DNA from: Synechococcus sp. CC9311
Lineage (GTDB): Bacteria; Cyanobacteriota; Cyanobacteriia; PCC-6307; Cyanobiaceae
Reading direction: 5' to 3'
DNA: 64,000 bases
Assembly: GCF_000014585.1 (NCBI RefSeq)
Contig: NC_008319.1
Location: 620,001 to 684,000 of the forward strand
Shown here: positions 33,790 to 43,159 of the stretch, one piece after another
How positions within the stretch are numbered: the first letter of the stretch is position 1
Layout of the letters: each line of letters begins with the position of its first letter
Notes under the pieces: generated by a model
What the model was told of the DNA's origin: nothing
What the model saw: the letters and a program-made list of their open reading frames with translations, nothing else
The model's database searches: none
Program-made: the position numbers and the translations under genes

Positions 33790-35788
33790 AGAATTCATCC
33801 ACCGGGGGACCGCCAGATGGGCTCACGTAGCGCGGTGTGGGTGCGGCTGAGTTGTTATTCGCTGGATCATCGGTGTCACCAAACAGATCACGATCCGGAA
33901 GGGGGCCATCACCAGGGTTTGGTTTGTTGGGGTTGCTCGCTTTCTTTTTCCCAGGTCGTGGAAGAACCGGTCGTACAGTTTTGGGCTTGGCAGGAAACTT
34001 CTGTGCCGGGAATTCAGACTTGATTTGATTCATGAATTGCTTCCAGGCCCACGCGGATTCGCCACTGTTGCTTTTGGTCTCGGCATTGTTGTCGTGACCA
34101 AACCAAACGGCAGTGGTGAGTTGGGGAATAGAGCCGATGAACCAGATATCTCTTCCTCCCTCTGATGTTCCAGTTTTTCCGGCCACCGGGCGATCATCCA
34201 GCTTGGCTGCAATTCCAGTGCCACCGCTCACCACCCGCTGCAGCATCCAATTCATGGTGTCGGCAACATCACTATCCATGGCACGCTTGCCGCGGTCGCC
34301 ATCCACTCTGCGGTTCCAAAGCACCTCTCCACCAGGACCAAGGATCTCTTCAAAGGCGGTTGGTTTCACGTACACACCGCGGTTGGTCACAGCGGAATAG
34401 GCGGCTGTCATATCCAGAACGGTTTGTTCATAGGCACCGATGGCCATCGGGTAATACCGGCCGAGAGGACGTTGGTTGCCAATCCCGAGATTGTTGGCCA
34501 TCGCAATGATGGGGTCAAAGCCCACCTTGTCTTGCAATTGCACTGCAACCGTGTTGAGCGAATTCTTTAAGGCATCGGCGAGAGAAATGTTGCCAAAATA
34601 TTTTTTACCAAAGTTTTTGGGGCAGTAACCGTTCCAGCAGCGCGGTTTGTCTAAGAAAATATCTTCTGGTTTAACGCCCGCATTAATCGCTGCGCTATAG
34701 GGAAACAGTTTGAAGGTGGAACCTGGCGATCTCAGTGCCTGTGTGGCGCGGTTGAACTGGCTGGAGTAAAAGTTTTTCCCTCCCACCATCACGCGCACTA
34801 ATCCGGTGCCGGGCGCAATCGAAACGATGACGCCCTCTGTGCCATTCGGTGCGATTTCACGCACCACCTTCTGGGCTTTGCGTTGCCAGTCGAGATTCAG
34901 GCTGGTGCGAATCTTGAGGCCTCCCACCTCCAGTTGTTCCGGGGTGAGCAAGGTAGGCAGCTGTTGGGCCACCCACGTTGTGAAATAGGGAGCCGTGCTG
35001 TTGTAGTACTTCGGTATGGCAGGTTTCAGTGCCAGGGGGCTGTTGCGAGCTTCTTCGGCTTCCCCCGAGGTGATGAACCCTTCCTGCTCCATCCTGCTGA
35101 GCACGATGCTGCGCCTTTGCAGGGCAATCTCGGGGTTGACCAGTGGGGAATAGAGCGAGGGAGCTGGTGGCATCCCAGCGATGAGAGCTGCTTCTGGGAG
35201 GGTTAGCTCCTCAGGTTGCTTGGAGAAATACACCCAAGCCGCATCGGAGACGCCATAGGCGCTGGATCCGAGATACACAAAATTTAGATATTGCTCGAGG
35301 ATCTGCTCCTTGCTCAATTGCCGCTCGAGCTTGTAGGCCAGCGCCGCTTCTTTGAGTTTGCGCGTGACTGTCCGGTCCTGGCTCAAGAACACCGTACGGG
35401 CGAGTTGTTGGGTGATCGTGCTCGCACCTTCGCGAACAGAGCCCTGCTTCAAATTTGTGACGACAGCCCGTCCGATTCCCCAGATATCAACACCGTCGTG
35501 ATCAAAGAAGCGGCGGTCTTCAGCTGCGATGAAGGATTGCATCACGAGCTGGGGCATTTGCCCTGGTTTGATTTTCTCCCGGGTCGCTGGCCCGAGTTTT
35601 TGGATCACCTTGCCGTTGGTCGAAAGGAGCGTGATCGTTCCAGGCCGATTGAAAAAATTGATCCCTCTTGCATCCGGCAATGTGGAATCAATTGCTCGCG
35701 TGATTGTGGCCTGCCCTAGCGCAGCAGCACTACCAATCGCAACGGCGACGCCTGCGATCAGGATCCAGTGACGACGGGTGCGATTCAC
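33767..35788 (-). CDS. Class A penicillin-binding protein (PBP1A type)
   Basis: A 673-residue bifunctional peptidoglycan synthase anchored by an N-terminal helix. The glycosyltransferase domain has EDRRFFDHDGVD and ASTITQQLARTVF. The transpeptidase domain has SxxK in SPGSTFKLFPY, SxN in SLNTVAV and KTGTSEGG. The C-terminus is a Pro/Lys-rich disordered tail. chlG lies upstream and overlaps its start by four bases, an odd functional pairing but tightly coupled. Confidence 0.93.
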   Translation of the reverse strand: MNRTRRHWILIAGVAVAIGSAAALGQATITRAIDSTLPDARGINFFNRPGTITLLSTNGKVIQKLGPATREKIKPGQMPQLVMQSFIAAEDRRFFDHDGVDIWGIGRAVVTNLKQGSVREGASTITQQLARTVFLSQDRTVTRKLKEAALAYKLERQLSKEQILEQYLNFVYLGSSAYGVSDAAWVYFSKQPEELTLPEAALIAGMPPAPSLYSPLVNPEIALQRRSIVLSRMEQEGFITSGEAEEARNSPLALKPAIPKYYNSTAPYFTTWVAQQLPTLLTPEQLEVGGLKIRTSLNLDWQRKAQKVVREIAPNGTEGVIVSIAPGTGLVRVMVGGKNFYSSQFNRATQALRSPGSTFKLFPYSAAINAGVKPEDIFLDKPRCWNGYCPKNFGKKYFGNISLADALKNSLNTVAVQLQDKVGFDPIIAMANNLGIGNQRPLGRYYPMAIGAYEQTVLDMTAAYSAVTNRGVYVKPTAFEEILGPGGEVLWNRRVDGDRGKRAMDSDVADTMNWMLQRVVSGGTGIAAKLDDRPVAGKTGTSEGGRDIWFIGSIPQLTTAVWFGHDNNAETKSNSGESAWAWKQFMNQIKSEFPAQKFPAKPKTVRPVLPRPGKKKASNPNKPNPGDGPLPDRDLFGDTDDPANNNSAAPTPRYVSPSGGPPVDEFFRPLPVQ

Positions 35789-36738
35789 ATTGCCTGCGTC
35801 AGGGGACTGTGGCCAATCGCCAAAGCTGTTACCAGCATTCCCAGCACAAGAAAGGGCTGGGCACTGGCTTGATATTTCACGTCAAATTCAACTGGATCGC
35901 GAAGCAGCCAGATGTCTTGAAAAGTGATCTGAGGCACGATCAACAACACCAGCAGAACCGCTGCAAAATGCTGCCCGATTGCGATCAGAACCGCAACCAT
36001 CAGGAGTTGGAAGAGGTCGATCATCCCAGCGCTGATCCAGCTTGCGGGCCCAATCCCAAATGCAACAGGGAGTGACTGAAGGCCTAGAGCGCGATCACCT
36101 TCCACACTTTTGAAGTCGTTTACTACCGCAATCCCCAAGCCAGCGAGGCTGTAGGCAAGCGTGAGCAGCGCCGTCGCCCAGGTGAGTTGGCCGAAGAGGG
36201 CCTGACCCGCCCACCAGGGCAGGGCGATGTAACTAGCCCCGAGAGCGTAATTGCCCAACCAGCCGTTCTGTTTCAGCTTGAGGGGAGGAGCTGAATAGAT
36301 GAAGCTCACAAAAGAGCCGCCAAGGGCGAGCAGAAACAACACGGGAGTGCTGTGCCCAGCCCACACGTCCAAACCCCAAGACACCGCTAAACCAGCGATC
36401 AGCAGGCCCCAGATCTGAACTTTGACTTGGCCGAGACTGATCTGCCCCGAAGGGATCGGCCGGTACGGCTCATTGATCGCATCGATCTCACGGTCGTAAT
36501 AGTCGTTAATGGTTTGGGTGTAGCCGGCGAGAAGAGGGCCACTCATCACCATGCAAACCAGCGCTGCGGCCACGTGCTCAAGACGCCATTCGTAATTGCC
36601 GCTGGCAGCGGCACCACAAACAACCCCCCAGATCAAGGGAATCCAGGTGACTGGCTTCATCAGCTGCAAGCGCAGCTTCCAAATGTTGGAGGTGCCACTG
36701 GCACCTTTCATTCCGAGCAGCTGACGGGCGTCACTCAC
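35785..36738 (-). CDS. chlG: Chlorophyll synthase ChlG
   Basis: A 317-residue UbiA-family prenyltransferase with eight to nine membrane helices. The first Asp-rich motif is NDYYDREIDAINEPYRPIPSG (positions about 97-117), the second DFKSVEGDR. It attaches the phytyl or geranylgeranyl chain to chlorophyllide in the thylakoid membrane. This is direct evidence for a chlorophyll-making phototroph. Confidence 0.95.
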   Translation of the reverse strand: MSDARQLLGMKGASGTSNIWKLRLQLMKPVTWIPLIWGVVCGAAASGNYEWRLEHVAAALVCMVMSGPLLAGYTQTINDYYDREIDAINEPYRPIPSGQISLGQVKVQIWGLLIAGLAVSWGLDVWAGHSTPVLFLLALGGSFVSFIYSAPPLKLKQNGWLGNYALGASYIALPWWAGQALFGQLTWATALLTLAYSLAGLGIAVVNDFKSVEGDRALGLQSLPVAFGIGPASWISAGMIDLFQLLMVAVLIAIGQHFAAVLLVLLIVPQITFQDIWLLRDPVEFDVKYQASAQPFLVLGMLVTALAIGHSPLTQAM

Positions 36739-36749
36739 TTGGTCAATCC

Positions 36750-36971
36750 TCAGCCTGGAGCGATTTCGTCTTCGAAGAACCAGCTGGTTGAGCCATCACT
36801 GAGCTGAACGATCACGCCAATTCCTTTTCCGTCGACAGTGCGGAAATCAACCACGGTGCCAGTGGAGTCTTTTTTGAGTAATTCCACAAGTGCAGCTGGA
36901 ATGCGATCGCGGACTCGGGTGACCCGGACCTTTGAGCCGATGTCGATCGTGACTGACGTCTGCTTTGACAT
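36750..36971 (-). CDS. Small cyanobacterial protein, SH3-like
   Basis: A 73-residue protein with a beta-rich sequence ([20 protein letters not shown] ... [19 protein letters not shown]) typical of small SH3-barrel proteins kept across cyanobacteria next to chlG. Ends 11 bases before chlG starts, so probably cotranscribed. Function unknown. Confidence 0.75.
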   Translation of the reverse strand: MSKQTSVTIDIGSKVRVTRVRDRIPAALVELLKKDSTGTVVDFRTVDGKGIGVIVQLSDGSTSWFFEDEIAPG

Positions 36972-37025
36972 GGCCTGCGAGGCTTGAGAAGTGGCCGCAA
37001 CCCTAACAGCCTCTTTTCAACTGAC

Positions 37026-37817
37026 ATGGTCGCTCTTCGTTTGATTCCCTGCCTCGACGTGGCCAAGGGCCGGGTGGTGAAAGGTGTCAATTTTGTGGGC
37101 CTGCGTGATGCAGGCGATCCCGTGGAATTGGCCTGTCGTTACAGCGAGGCCGGAGCCGATGAATTGGTGTTTCTTGATATTGCGGCCAGTCATGAGGGAC
37201 GCGCCACGTTGGTTGACCTCGTGCGTCGTACGGCTGCGAGTGTGACGATCCCGTTCACGGTGGGAGGCGGAATCGCGTCAGTGGAGGGCATCACTGAACT
37301 TCTACGTGCTGGTGCCGACAAGGTGAGTCTCAATTCCTCGGCGGTGCGTCGCCCTGAGCTGGTCTCTGAAGGGGCTGAGCGGTTTGGATGTCAGTGCATT
37401 GTTGTGGCGATTGATGCGCGGCGTCGGCCTGGTGGTGGCTGGGATGTCTATGTGAAAGGAGGCCGTGAAAACACAGGATTGGATGCGGTGGACTGGGCGC
37501 GTCGGGTTGCGGCCCTTGGCGCGGGAGAGATTTTGCTCACGTCGATGGATGGCGATGGAACCCAAGCGGGGTACGACCTGGCGCTCACGAGAGCGGTGGC
37601 GCAGGCTGTAGCGGTTCCAGTGATTGCCTCGGGTGGGGCCGGGTGCATGGATCACATCGCTGCAGCCCTCGATTCCGGGCCGGAGGGTGGCCAGGCCTCG
37701 GCCGCTTTGCTGGCTTCACTCCTCCATGACGGAGTGCTCAGCGTTGAGCAAATCAAGCTGGATTTGCAAGGACGCGGTTTGCTGATCAGGCCCTTAGAGC
37801 CTGAGAGCGAGTCTTAA
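37026..37817 (+). CDS. hisF: Imidazole glycerol phosphate synthase subunit HisF
   Basis: A 263-residue TIM-barrel cyclase of histidine synthesis. Catalytic Asp residues lie in [13 protein letters not shown] and VVAIDARR; the phosphate loops are GGGIASVEG and ASGGAG. It works with HisH, which is not nearby. ATG 37026 is chosen because the family starts [12 protein letters not shown]; the upstream in-frame ATG is within the divergent promoter. Confidence 0.95.
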   Translation: MVALRLIPCLDVAKGRVVKGVNFVGLRDAGDPVELACRYSEAGADELVFLDIAASHEGRATLVDLVRRTAASVTIPFTVGGGIASVEGITELLRAGADKVSLNSSAVRRPELVSEGAERFGCQCIVVAIDARRRPGGGWDVYVKGGRENTGLDAVDWARRVAALGAGEILLTSMDGDGTQAGYDLALTRAVAQAVAVPVIASGGAGCMDHIAAALDSGPEGGQASAALLASLLHDGVLSVEQIKLDLQGRGLLIRPLEPESES

Positions 37818-37863
37818 ATTAGAGGCATTGAGAAGGTGATTTTTGACAGGTGGTCTGCCATTT

Positions 37864-38064
37864 ATGACGCGTCAGCAGGCCTTGCCTGTGGGGATTCTCT
37901 TGGTCGTGGTGGTGATTGCTTTGCTGGTGTGGGCACTGCAATTGATGCAGTCGGCTATCGACCAACAAGAATTTTCGTTGATGCTTGCGGGCTGCTTGGT
38001 GTGTTCAGCTGCCGTTGGTTTGGCCACGGTGATGGTGATGACTTTGAACGGATTGCTTCTTTGA
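37864..38064 (+). CDS. Small two-helix membrane protein
   Basis: A 66-residue protein with two membrane helices (VGILLVVVVIALLVWALQLM and LAGCLVCSAAVGLATVMVM). It lies between hisF and menG on the same strand with 7 bases to menG, so likely one transcript. An ATG seven codons earlier is possible. No family recognised. Confidence 0.65.
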   Translation: MTRQQALPVGILLVVVVIALLVWALQLMQSAIDQQEFSLMLAGCLVCSAAVGLATVMVMTLNGLLL

Positions 38065-38071
38065 GCTGCTC

Positions 38072-38773
38072 GTGAAACCTCGTGATCCTGCTGCGGTGGA
38101 GGCGTTGTTCAACGCAGTAGCTCCTCGTTATGACCGGCTGAATGACCTGCTGAGTTTGGGGCTGCACAGACAGTGGAAACGTCAACTTCTGTCTTGGCTG
38201 AGTCCGCAACCTGATGAGCGTTGGTTGGATCTGTGTTGTGGAACAGGTGATCTCGCTCTTGCCCTGGCAAGAAAGTTGAGACCGGACGGTTCGGTTTTGG
38301 GGCTTGATGCCGCAGAGGCACCCCTGACCTTGGCTGCTGAACGAGCAGGCCGCGAGCCTTGGCTCCGGGTGCAATGGATGCAAGCGGATGCCCTTGAAAC
38401 CGGGTTGCCGGATCAAGACTTCGATGGGGTTGTGATGGCCTATGGCTTACGCAACCTGGCAGACCCGTTCTTGGGTTTTCAGGAGATGGCAAGGGTGCTG
38501 AAGCCCGGCGGGCGCGCGGCGGTTTTGGATTTCAACCGGTTGCCAGAAGGCAGTGCAGCGGCAGCTTTTCAGCGGATCTACCTGCGTCGGGTCGTGGTTC
38601 CTATCGCCGCTGGCATGGGGCTTGCCGACCAGTACGCCTATCTGGAAACGAGCGTGAATCAGTTCCTAACCGGAGCGGAGCAGGAGAGTCAGGCAGTTGC
38701 TGCTGGGTTTACATCGGCACAGCATCGACGTTTGGTCGGCGGACAGATGGGTGTGCTGCTTTTAATTCGTTAA
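38072..38773 (+). CDS. menG: Demethylquinone C-methyltransferase MenG/UbiE
   Basis: A 233-residue SAM methyltransferase from GTG 38072. The UbiE signature is present: YDRLNDLLSLGLHRQWKR, the SAM loop LDLCCGTGDLALALA, and YGLRNLADP. In cyanobacteria the enzyme methylates the naphthoquinone ring in the last step of phylloquinone synthesis for photosystem I. Confidence 0.93.
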   Translation: MKPRDPAAVEALFNAVAPRYDRLNDLLSLGLHRQWKRQLLSWLSPQPDERWLDLCCGTGDLALALARKLRPDGSVLGLDAAEAPLTLAAERAGREPWLRVQWMQADALETGLPDQDFDGVVMAYGLRNLADPFLGFQEMARVLKPGGRAAVLDFNRLPEGSAAAAFQRIYLRRVVVPIAAGMGLADQYAYLETSVNQFLTGAEQESQAVAAGFTSAQHRRLVGGQMGVLLLIR

Positions 38774-38856
38774 GGAAGTTTGAGGCCTGTTGAGATTTTC
38801 GCGACAGAGCTTGATTTGGGATTAGGAAGAAAACATTAAGAAACGGAGCTGTCCGT

Positions 38857-39210
38857 TTGGCCTTCCCGATCCCCTCGTTACTGGCTTCGATTGAAGATCT
38901 TTTAGTGGAGGTGGCCTGGCTAGACGGGATGATCCTGGTAACCGAGTCCCAAGAGGCCACCTTTCTTCCCGTGGCACAGGTGAATCCTGTGCTGGCCAGG
39001 CTGCGATCGAAGCCGAGAGGTGCGGAGGTCGCGGAGAAGCTCAGCCTGTCGTTGCTGAAATCCCAGGGAAAACGGGCGAGCAAGCCTGTACTGGTCGTTC
39101 AGGGAGACGGATGCTTTTGGTTGGGGATCATTAGACCAAGCATGTCCCGTTCTCGCTCGCGTCATCAGTACGCCATCGCACATCTTGATCGCTGCTTCGC
39201 AAAGGGTTAA
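38857..39210 (+). CDS. Unknown cytoplasmic protein
   Basis: A 117-residue protein beginning at TTG 38857 with GGAG upstream. It has a plausible folded composition (LLVEVAWLDGMILVTESQE ... LVVQGDGCFWLGIIRPS) and a basic Ser/Arg-rich stretch near the end (SRSRSRHQY). No family recognised. Confidence 0.6.
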   Translation: MAFPIPSLLASIEDLLVEVAWLDGMILVTESQEATFLPVAQVNPVLARLRSKPRGAEVAEKLSLSLLKSQGKRASKPVLVVQGDGCFWLGIIRPSMSRSRSRHQYAIAHLDRCFAKG

Positions 39211-39396
39211 GTCCAGACGTGTGGGTTGTTCCTCTTGATGGGACGACTTGCTCGAGCAAAATTGGATCGGTGTCGCAATCTTTGGTTTTGATCTGGTCTA
39301 AATCGATTGAATTGAGATCTTTGTTGTTTGCTTAAATCGTTGATTCTTATTCCTTGGCTGATGCCTGCTAGATTTTTATTGCTTGCTCGTTATTGA

Positions 39397-39993
39397 TTGA
39401 AAGGGCCCTCCACGCTGGCTTTATTCGTGGCCGTTGTCGGTAGCGGCTTGGTTGGCATGTTGATTTATGCGGGTCTCTTTTACTCCAACGCAAGGCGCAC
39501 AGTTCCTGCTTCAAGTGAGATTGATGGTTCCATTTTTCAGTCCAGGGAGGAGGCTGAAACTGCGGCGAATGAATGGATTTCCCGCGGCGGAGTTTATGTC
39601 GTGGAAACGCTTACAACGGTGCGGCGTACGGTGCCAGTGACGGCGATCGAAAAAAAGAAACTAAAATCTCAGATTGATCAATCTATGAGGCGAAAAATAG
39701 AGGCTGATTACAATCGTTGCCTTCAAAAGGCTGAAACTAACCTGGCTAAGGAGTTGTGTTCGTTTGGCCCGCATGAAGCAACTGTTGGCGACGCTGTCAA
39801 GATTCCTCAGAAAAAGACTATTCAGGATCGGAAAGTGAACAAAGTTGAATATCAGCGTCGAGAATGCATTGATGATCAAGAGCTGCGGTCTTTTGAATGC
39901 ATTGAATTGGATGTTGCGCGTGATGAAATCGTCAGTCGTTCAGAAGAAGGCAAAGAGACGCCTGTTAAGGTCTTTCAGCAGTTTCGCTACTAA
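39397..39993 (+). CDS. Unknown membrane-anchored, charged protein
   Basis: A 198-residue protein from TTG 39397. An N-terminal membrane anchor (LALFVAVVGSGLVGMLIYAG) is followed by a soluble, highly charged region with four Cys (NRCLQKAE, KELCSFG, ECIDDQE, FECIELD), perhaps two disulphides on the periplasmic side. No family recognised. It marks the start of the accessory region. Confidence 0.6.
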   Translation: MKGPSTLALFVAVVGSGLVGMLIYAGLFYSNARRTVPASSEIDGSIFQSREEAETAANEWISRGGVYVVETLTTVRRTVPVTAIEKKKLKSQIDQSMRRKIEADYNRCLQKAETNLAKELCSFGPHEATVGDAVKIPQKKTIQDRKVNKVEYQRRECIDDQELRSFECIELDVARDEIVSRSEEGKETPVKVFQQFRY

Positions 39994-40572
39994 CTGATGG
40001 CCAGTTAGTTATTCAGGCTCTTGAAGAGCTGATTGTTTGTTGTAGAGGTCTCTGGCCCTGAAGGACCTTTATGGATGAGGGCAGGGGCATGCGAAATGGT
40101 GAGCTGGTGATGTTGAAGAGACGGCAACTGTTGCGCCGTGGGAAGGCAGAGCCATCAACCTCAGTGGGGCCTCAATCAGGAGCCAATAAAAATGAGAGGG
40201 ATCTCAACCCCTCTCAGCGCGTCTTGCTTTCGCTCTGTCATTTTGGCTTTTCAGTCAGCGGAGGTATGACGAAATAGTGAGCAAGTCGCTACTAAATCAG
40301 TCTGTGGCGAGAGCGTGCTTCCATGCATCGGCTTGTTGTCCGGGTGGTGTGCTGATCAATTGCTTCTTTGTTTAGGTTAGAAGCCTGTGCCCTACAAAGA
40401 TCTTTAGCTCCCCCGGTCTGCGCTCCAAGGCTTGCGATCGTACGGAATGCAGTGAGCAATACCAACCATGCCCTCTAACCCCCTGATCGATATGCACTTC
40501 CAGGACATCAGTAGAAGACCGATGGTATCAACGATAAGTAAGTAGGTTCATACGCATACGAGTGCTTATCTA
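39994..40572. other. Gene-poor region with one terminator
   Basis: No reliable coding frame. It contains the minus-strand terminator at 40186-40216 and otherwise unassigned sequence. A 68-codon frame at 40071-40277 runs through the terminator and is not believed. Confidence 0.4.
40186..40216 (-). terminator. Minus-strand terminator without a known gene
   Basis: TGAGAGGG and CCCTCTCA form an 8-bp stem with an 8-base loop; the minus strand continues TTTTTATT. The nearest minus-strand gene to its right is more than a kilobase away, so it may end an unrecognised small RNA or be a relic. Confidence 0.7.
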
Positions 40573-40737
40573 ATGAAAACTGGCGTGTCGTTAGTGAGTG
40601 GGATGCACAAGGAGGCGTTAAGCAACTACCAACTTGACTTTGACGAGAATTTGGAGAAAGAATTCAACATCGCTGTGCTTGATTCCTTAACCTCTGTTAA
40701 AGCAGGACTAGACATTGGTTTTATACCAATCAATTGA
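40573..40737 (+). CDS. Possible 54-residue protein or gene remnant
   Basis: A short frame from ATG 40573 encoding MKTGVSLVSGMHKEALSNYQ and ending GLDIGFIPIN. Codon use looks protein-like and the frame is open ten codons upstream. It could be the tail of a lost gene. No family recognised. Confidence 0.3.
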   Translation: MKTGVSLVSGMHKEALSNYQLDFDENLEKEFNIAVLDSLTSVKAGLDIGFIPIN

Positions 40738-40805
40738 GAGTAGCGACAAATATCTCCTGCTAAGCTGAATCTCATATTAACAATCCAAGGCTATTGCAAG
40801 AAATC

Positions 40806-41096
40806 ATGAGAAGACTGCTTGCAACATCAATTGGATCATTGGCTCTGCTGAGCATCAGTATCCCTGCTCGTGCTGAAGCTAACCTTGATGATTTTAGTTT
40901 TTGGTATGGCTTTGTCTCTGGATCAGGGGCGTCAATATGCTCATTGCTGCAAGAAGGCATCGTATCTAAGTCAACAGCTGAGAAGTTTGCCGAGGGCTTT
41001 ATGAGGGGAGCTAAAGATGATGCACCAAGATTAGCGGTAGAGCAAGCAATCAAAATTGTTCAAAAACGATTTAAAGGATGCCCTTTCAAAGAATAA
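40806..41096 (+). CDS. Small secreted protein
   Basis: A 96-residue protein. ATG 40806 gives a signal peptide (MRRLLATSIGSLALLSISIP, cleavage near ARAEA). The mature part is about 70 residues with two Cys (GASICSLLQ and FKGCPFKE). No family recognised. First of several small exported proteins in this region. Confidence 0.65.
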   Translation: MRRLLATSIGSLALLSISIPARAEANLDDFSFWYGFVSGSGASICSLLQEGIVSKSTAEKFAEGFMRGAKDDAPRLAVEQAIKIVQKRFKGCPFKE

Positions 41097-41226
41097 AAAT
41101 AATCGAATACAGATGTCGCTGCGCGTTGTTAATAATCTGAAAAGCAAGTAGCATTTGTTACGTACGCGTTGCAATGGTTTGACTGCGATGATGCACGTAA
41201 TTAGCATGCGATTTTAAGGGTGCAAA

Positions 41227-41436
41227 ATGATTAAAATGATCGCGTTGTTAGTAGTAAGTAGCCTGATGGGTTCCAGTGCTGTACTTGCGGATAATGGAGT
41301 TCCGCCTGAAGTTCTTAGTAGCATTCAGCAGGAATGCAACGCTTCATTTGCTCAGAATACTTACCGTGATATGTCAGCTGAGAACTGCATCGGCTTAGCG
41401 GTTGAGAAATACAAGAGAGCTAACCCTTCAAAGTGA
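41227..41436 (+). CDS. Small secreted protein, short paralogue
   Basis: A 69-residue protein with a signal peptide (MIKMIALLVVSSLMGSSAVL, then ADNG). The mature part has two Cys (QQECNASF, AENCIGLA). Over about 114 bases the gene is nearly identical to 47675-47986. A one-base difference after AAATACAAG puts the two in different frames, so this copy ends four codons later while the other continues for about 40. Function unknown. Confidence 0.7.
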   Translation: MIKMIALLVVSSLMGSSAVLADNGVPPEVLSSIQQECNASFAQNTYRDMSAENCIGLAVEKYKRANPSK

Positions 41437-41530
41437 TTTGCCAACTTCATAAGTTGAGTATCATTATGTTTTTTTGAATATTATCGAGGAGATGTAGTAT
41501 CTATTTGTCTTCGTTCGGAATGTGGCTCCA

Positions 41531-42982
41531 TCAGGACTGACCCAATAACGGCAATTGCAGGCTAAAGATGCTGCCTTCGCCGACTGTTGAGCAAACACTA
41601 ACCGTGCCTCCCATCGCTTCCATCAGCATCTTCACGATTGAAAGCCCAAGTCCCGTGCTGCTTTCGCCGCTAGGCAAGACAACACCCTTGGCGCGGGTGA
41701 AGCGTTCAAAAATGTTGTCGAGTTGATCTGTGGGTATCCCCTGGCCACGATCGCTCACACTGACCGTGACCTTGGAATCATCCGAACTAACCTGTAGATC
41801 AATCGGTGATCCCTTCCCCGAATATTTCACGGCGTTACCAATCAGGTTGCCGATGCACTGCACAAGTCTGTCTGGATCACCGACCACCTCCAGATACGGA
41901 AGTTCTCTGAGGTTGTCGGTGATTGGATTGTCGTAGGCGGCGTTAGCCAATTTAAGAACTTGCTCCAAACTGGGGATCAGCTCAAAGATTTCGCGACGGA
42001 TCGAGAGCTGCTGGTTATCCGCTCGGCTTAGGTCGAGAAGGTCGCTCAGCATGCGGTTCAACCGTAGAACCTCCTTATCAGCAATCCCCAAAGCTTTTTT
42101 TTGTTGATCTTCAAGCTGGTCTTCTCCACGATTCAGCACCGATTGGATGAAGCCGGAGATCACCGTCAGCGGGGTGCGGAATTCATGGCTAATCGTTGAA
42201 GCGAACTGTTTCTGATTTGAGGAGGAGAGGCGTAGACGTTCCACCATCTCGTTGAACTCCTTAATGATCGGGAGCAGCTCTAGTGGAGCTTTATCTGTCG
42301 GAATCGTTGCGCCTTTGAGGTTACTCAGTTCTATCGTTGAGAGGTCTTGTTTGATTGCGCGTAGCGGGCGCTGGGCACTCAGGATCAGCACCGCACCTGT
42401 TAATAGGATCAAGATCAGTTCAGATCCCAGCTTCATCATGCGCTGGGATTTCAATAGTGGCATTCCGTACACAGGTCGGATGTAAACGAAATTGCCGGTT
42501 TCTGGCCCTCCAGGTAGTTTCACCTCCTGTACGGCTACAGATTCATTCGAGCTGGTGTCGATCACAGTGAATCCATCATCAGCTTGCATAGCCCGCTCAG
42601 CAAATTGTCTGAGCTTTTTTTCATCAAATAATGTGCGACTTGAGCGGCTGGTTGCCATGCCAGTGTCACCAACGATCAATGCCACCTTGCCGTTGCTGAG
42701 ATTTAGGTTTCTAAGAAAGCTTTCATAGTCGCTGATGGAGCAGCACACTTTTTTCTGCGCAGGTGTGAGTTGATTAAGTTCCTCAGTGATCTCATCCAGA
42801 ATCAAGAGGCCCTGCCGTTGCATCGTGCCTCGCAGAACATCATCGATTAGGTGCTGGCGCAGGCTGTGATTAATCGCAAGGCTGATCAAGGACTGACCTA
42901 GCACCACTGCCAGTGTGATCCAAAGAAGGCGGCGGCCTAATGACCAGTGAGAACTTGGTGAACCGATCAAATCTCTGAACAT
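41531..42982 (-). CDS. Sensor histidine kinase of a divergent two-component pair
   Basis: A 483-residue kinase. Membrane segments near residues 20-38 and 190-208 enclose a periplasmic sensor with a Cys pair (KKVCCSISD). HAMP, then HisKA with ASTISHEFRTPLTVISGF, the N box IGNLIGNAVKYSGKG, and G boxes DRGQGI and STGLGLSIVKML. Divergent from the response regulator at 43160 across 177 bases, the usual arrangement of a cognate pair. Confidence 0.92.
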   Translation of the reverse strand: MFRDLIGSPSSHWSLGRRLLWITLAVVLGQSLISLAINHSLRQHLIDDVLRGTMQRQGLLILDEITEELNQLTPAQKKVCCSISDYESFLRNLNLSNGKVALIVGDTGMATSRSSRTLFDEKKLRQFAERAMQADDGFTVIDTSSNESVAVQEVKLPGGPETGNFVYIRPVYGMPLLKSQRMMKLGSELILILLTGAVLILSAQRPLRAIKQDLSTIELSNLKGATIPTDKAPLELLPIIKEFNEMVERLRLSSSNQKQFASTISHEFRTPLTVISGFIQSVLNRGEDQLEDQQKKALGIADKEVLRLNRMLSDLLDLSRADNQQLSIRREIFELIPSLEQVLKLANAAYDNPITDNLRELPYLEVVGDPDRLVQCIGNLIGNAVKYSGKGSPIDLQVSSDDSKVTVSVSDRGQGIPTDQLDNIFERFTRAKGVVLPSGESSTGLGLSIVKMLMEAMGGTVSVCSTVGEGSIFSLQLPLLGQS

Positions 42983-43159
42983 CTTAGAATCCTTTAAAGG
43001 GGCTGGCGGTTACCTCTTCCTTGATCTCCATGAATATTTGAGATGCTTTGACAACCCCATTGCATAAGTGATCACTTGTAATGAAAGGCTTCTCATCTTT
43101 GAAGAGTGGTTGATGAATCAAATAATTCACATTAGGGTTTTTACAATTTCACAATATTG

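Noticed and set aside
40071-40277. 68-codon plus-strand frame
   Set aside because: Passes through a strong minus-strand terminator hairpin and its product is low-complexity and basic with no family resemblance.
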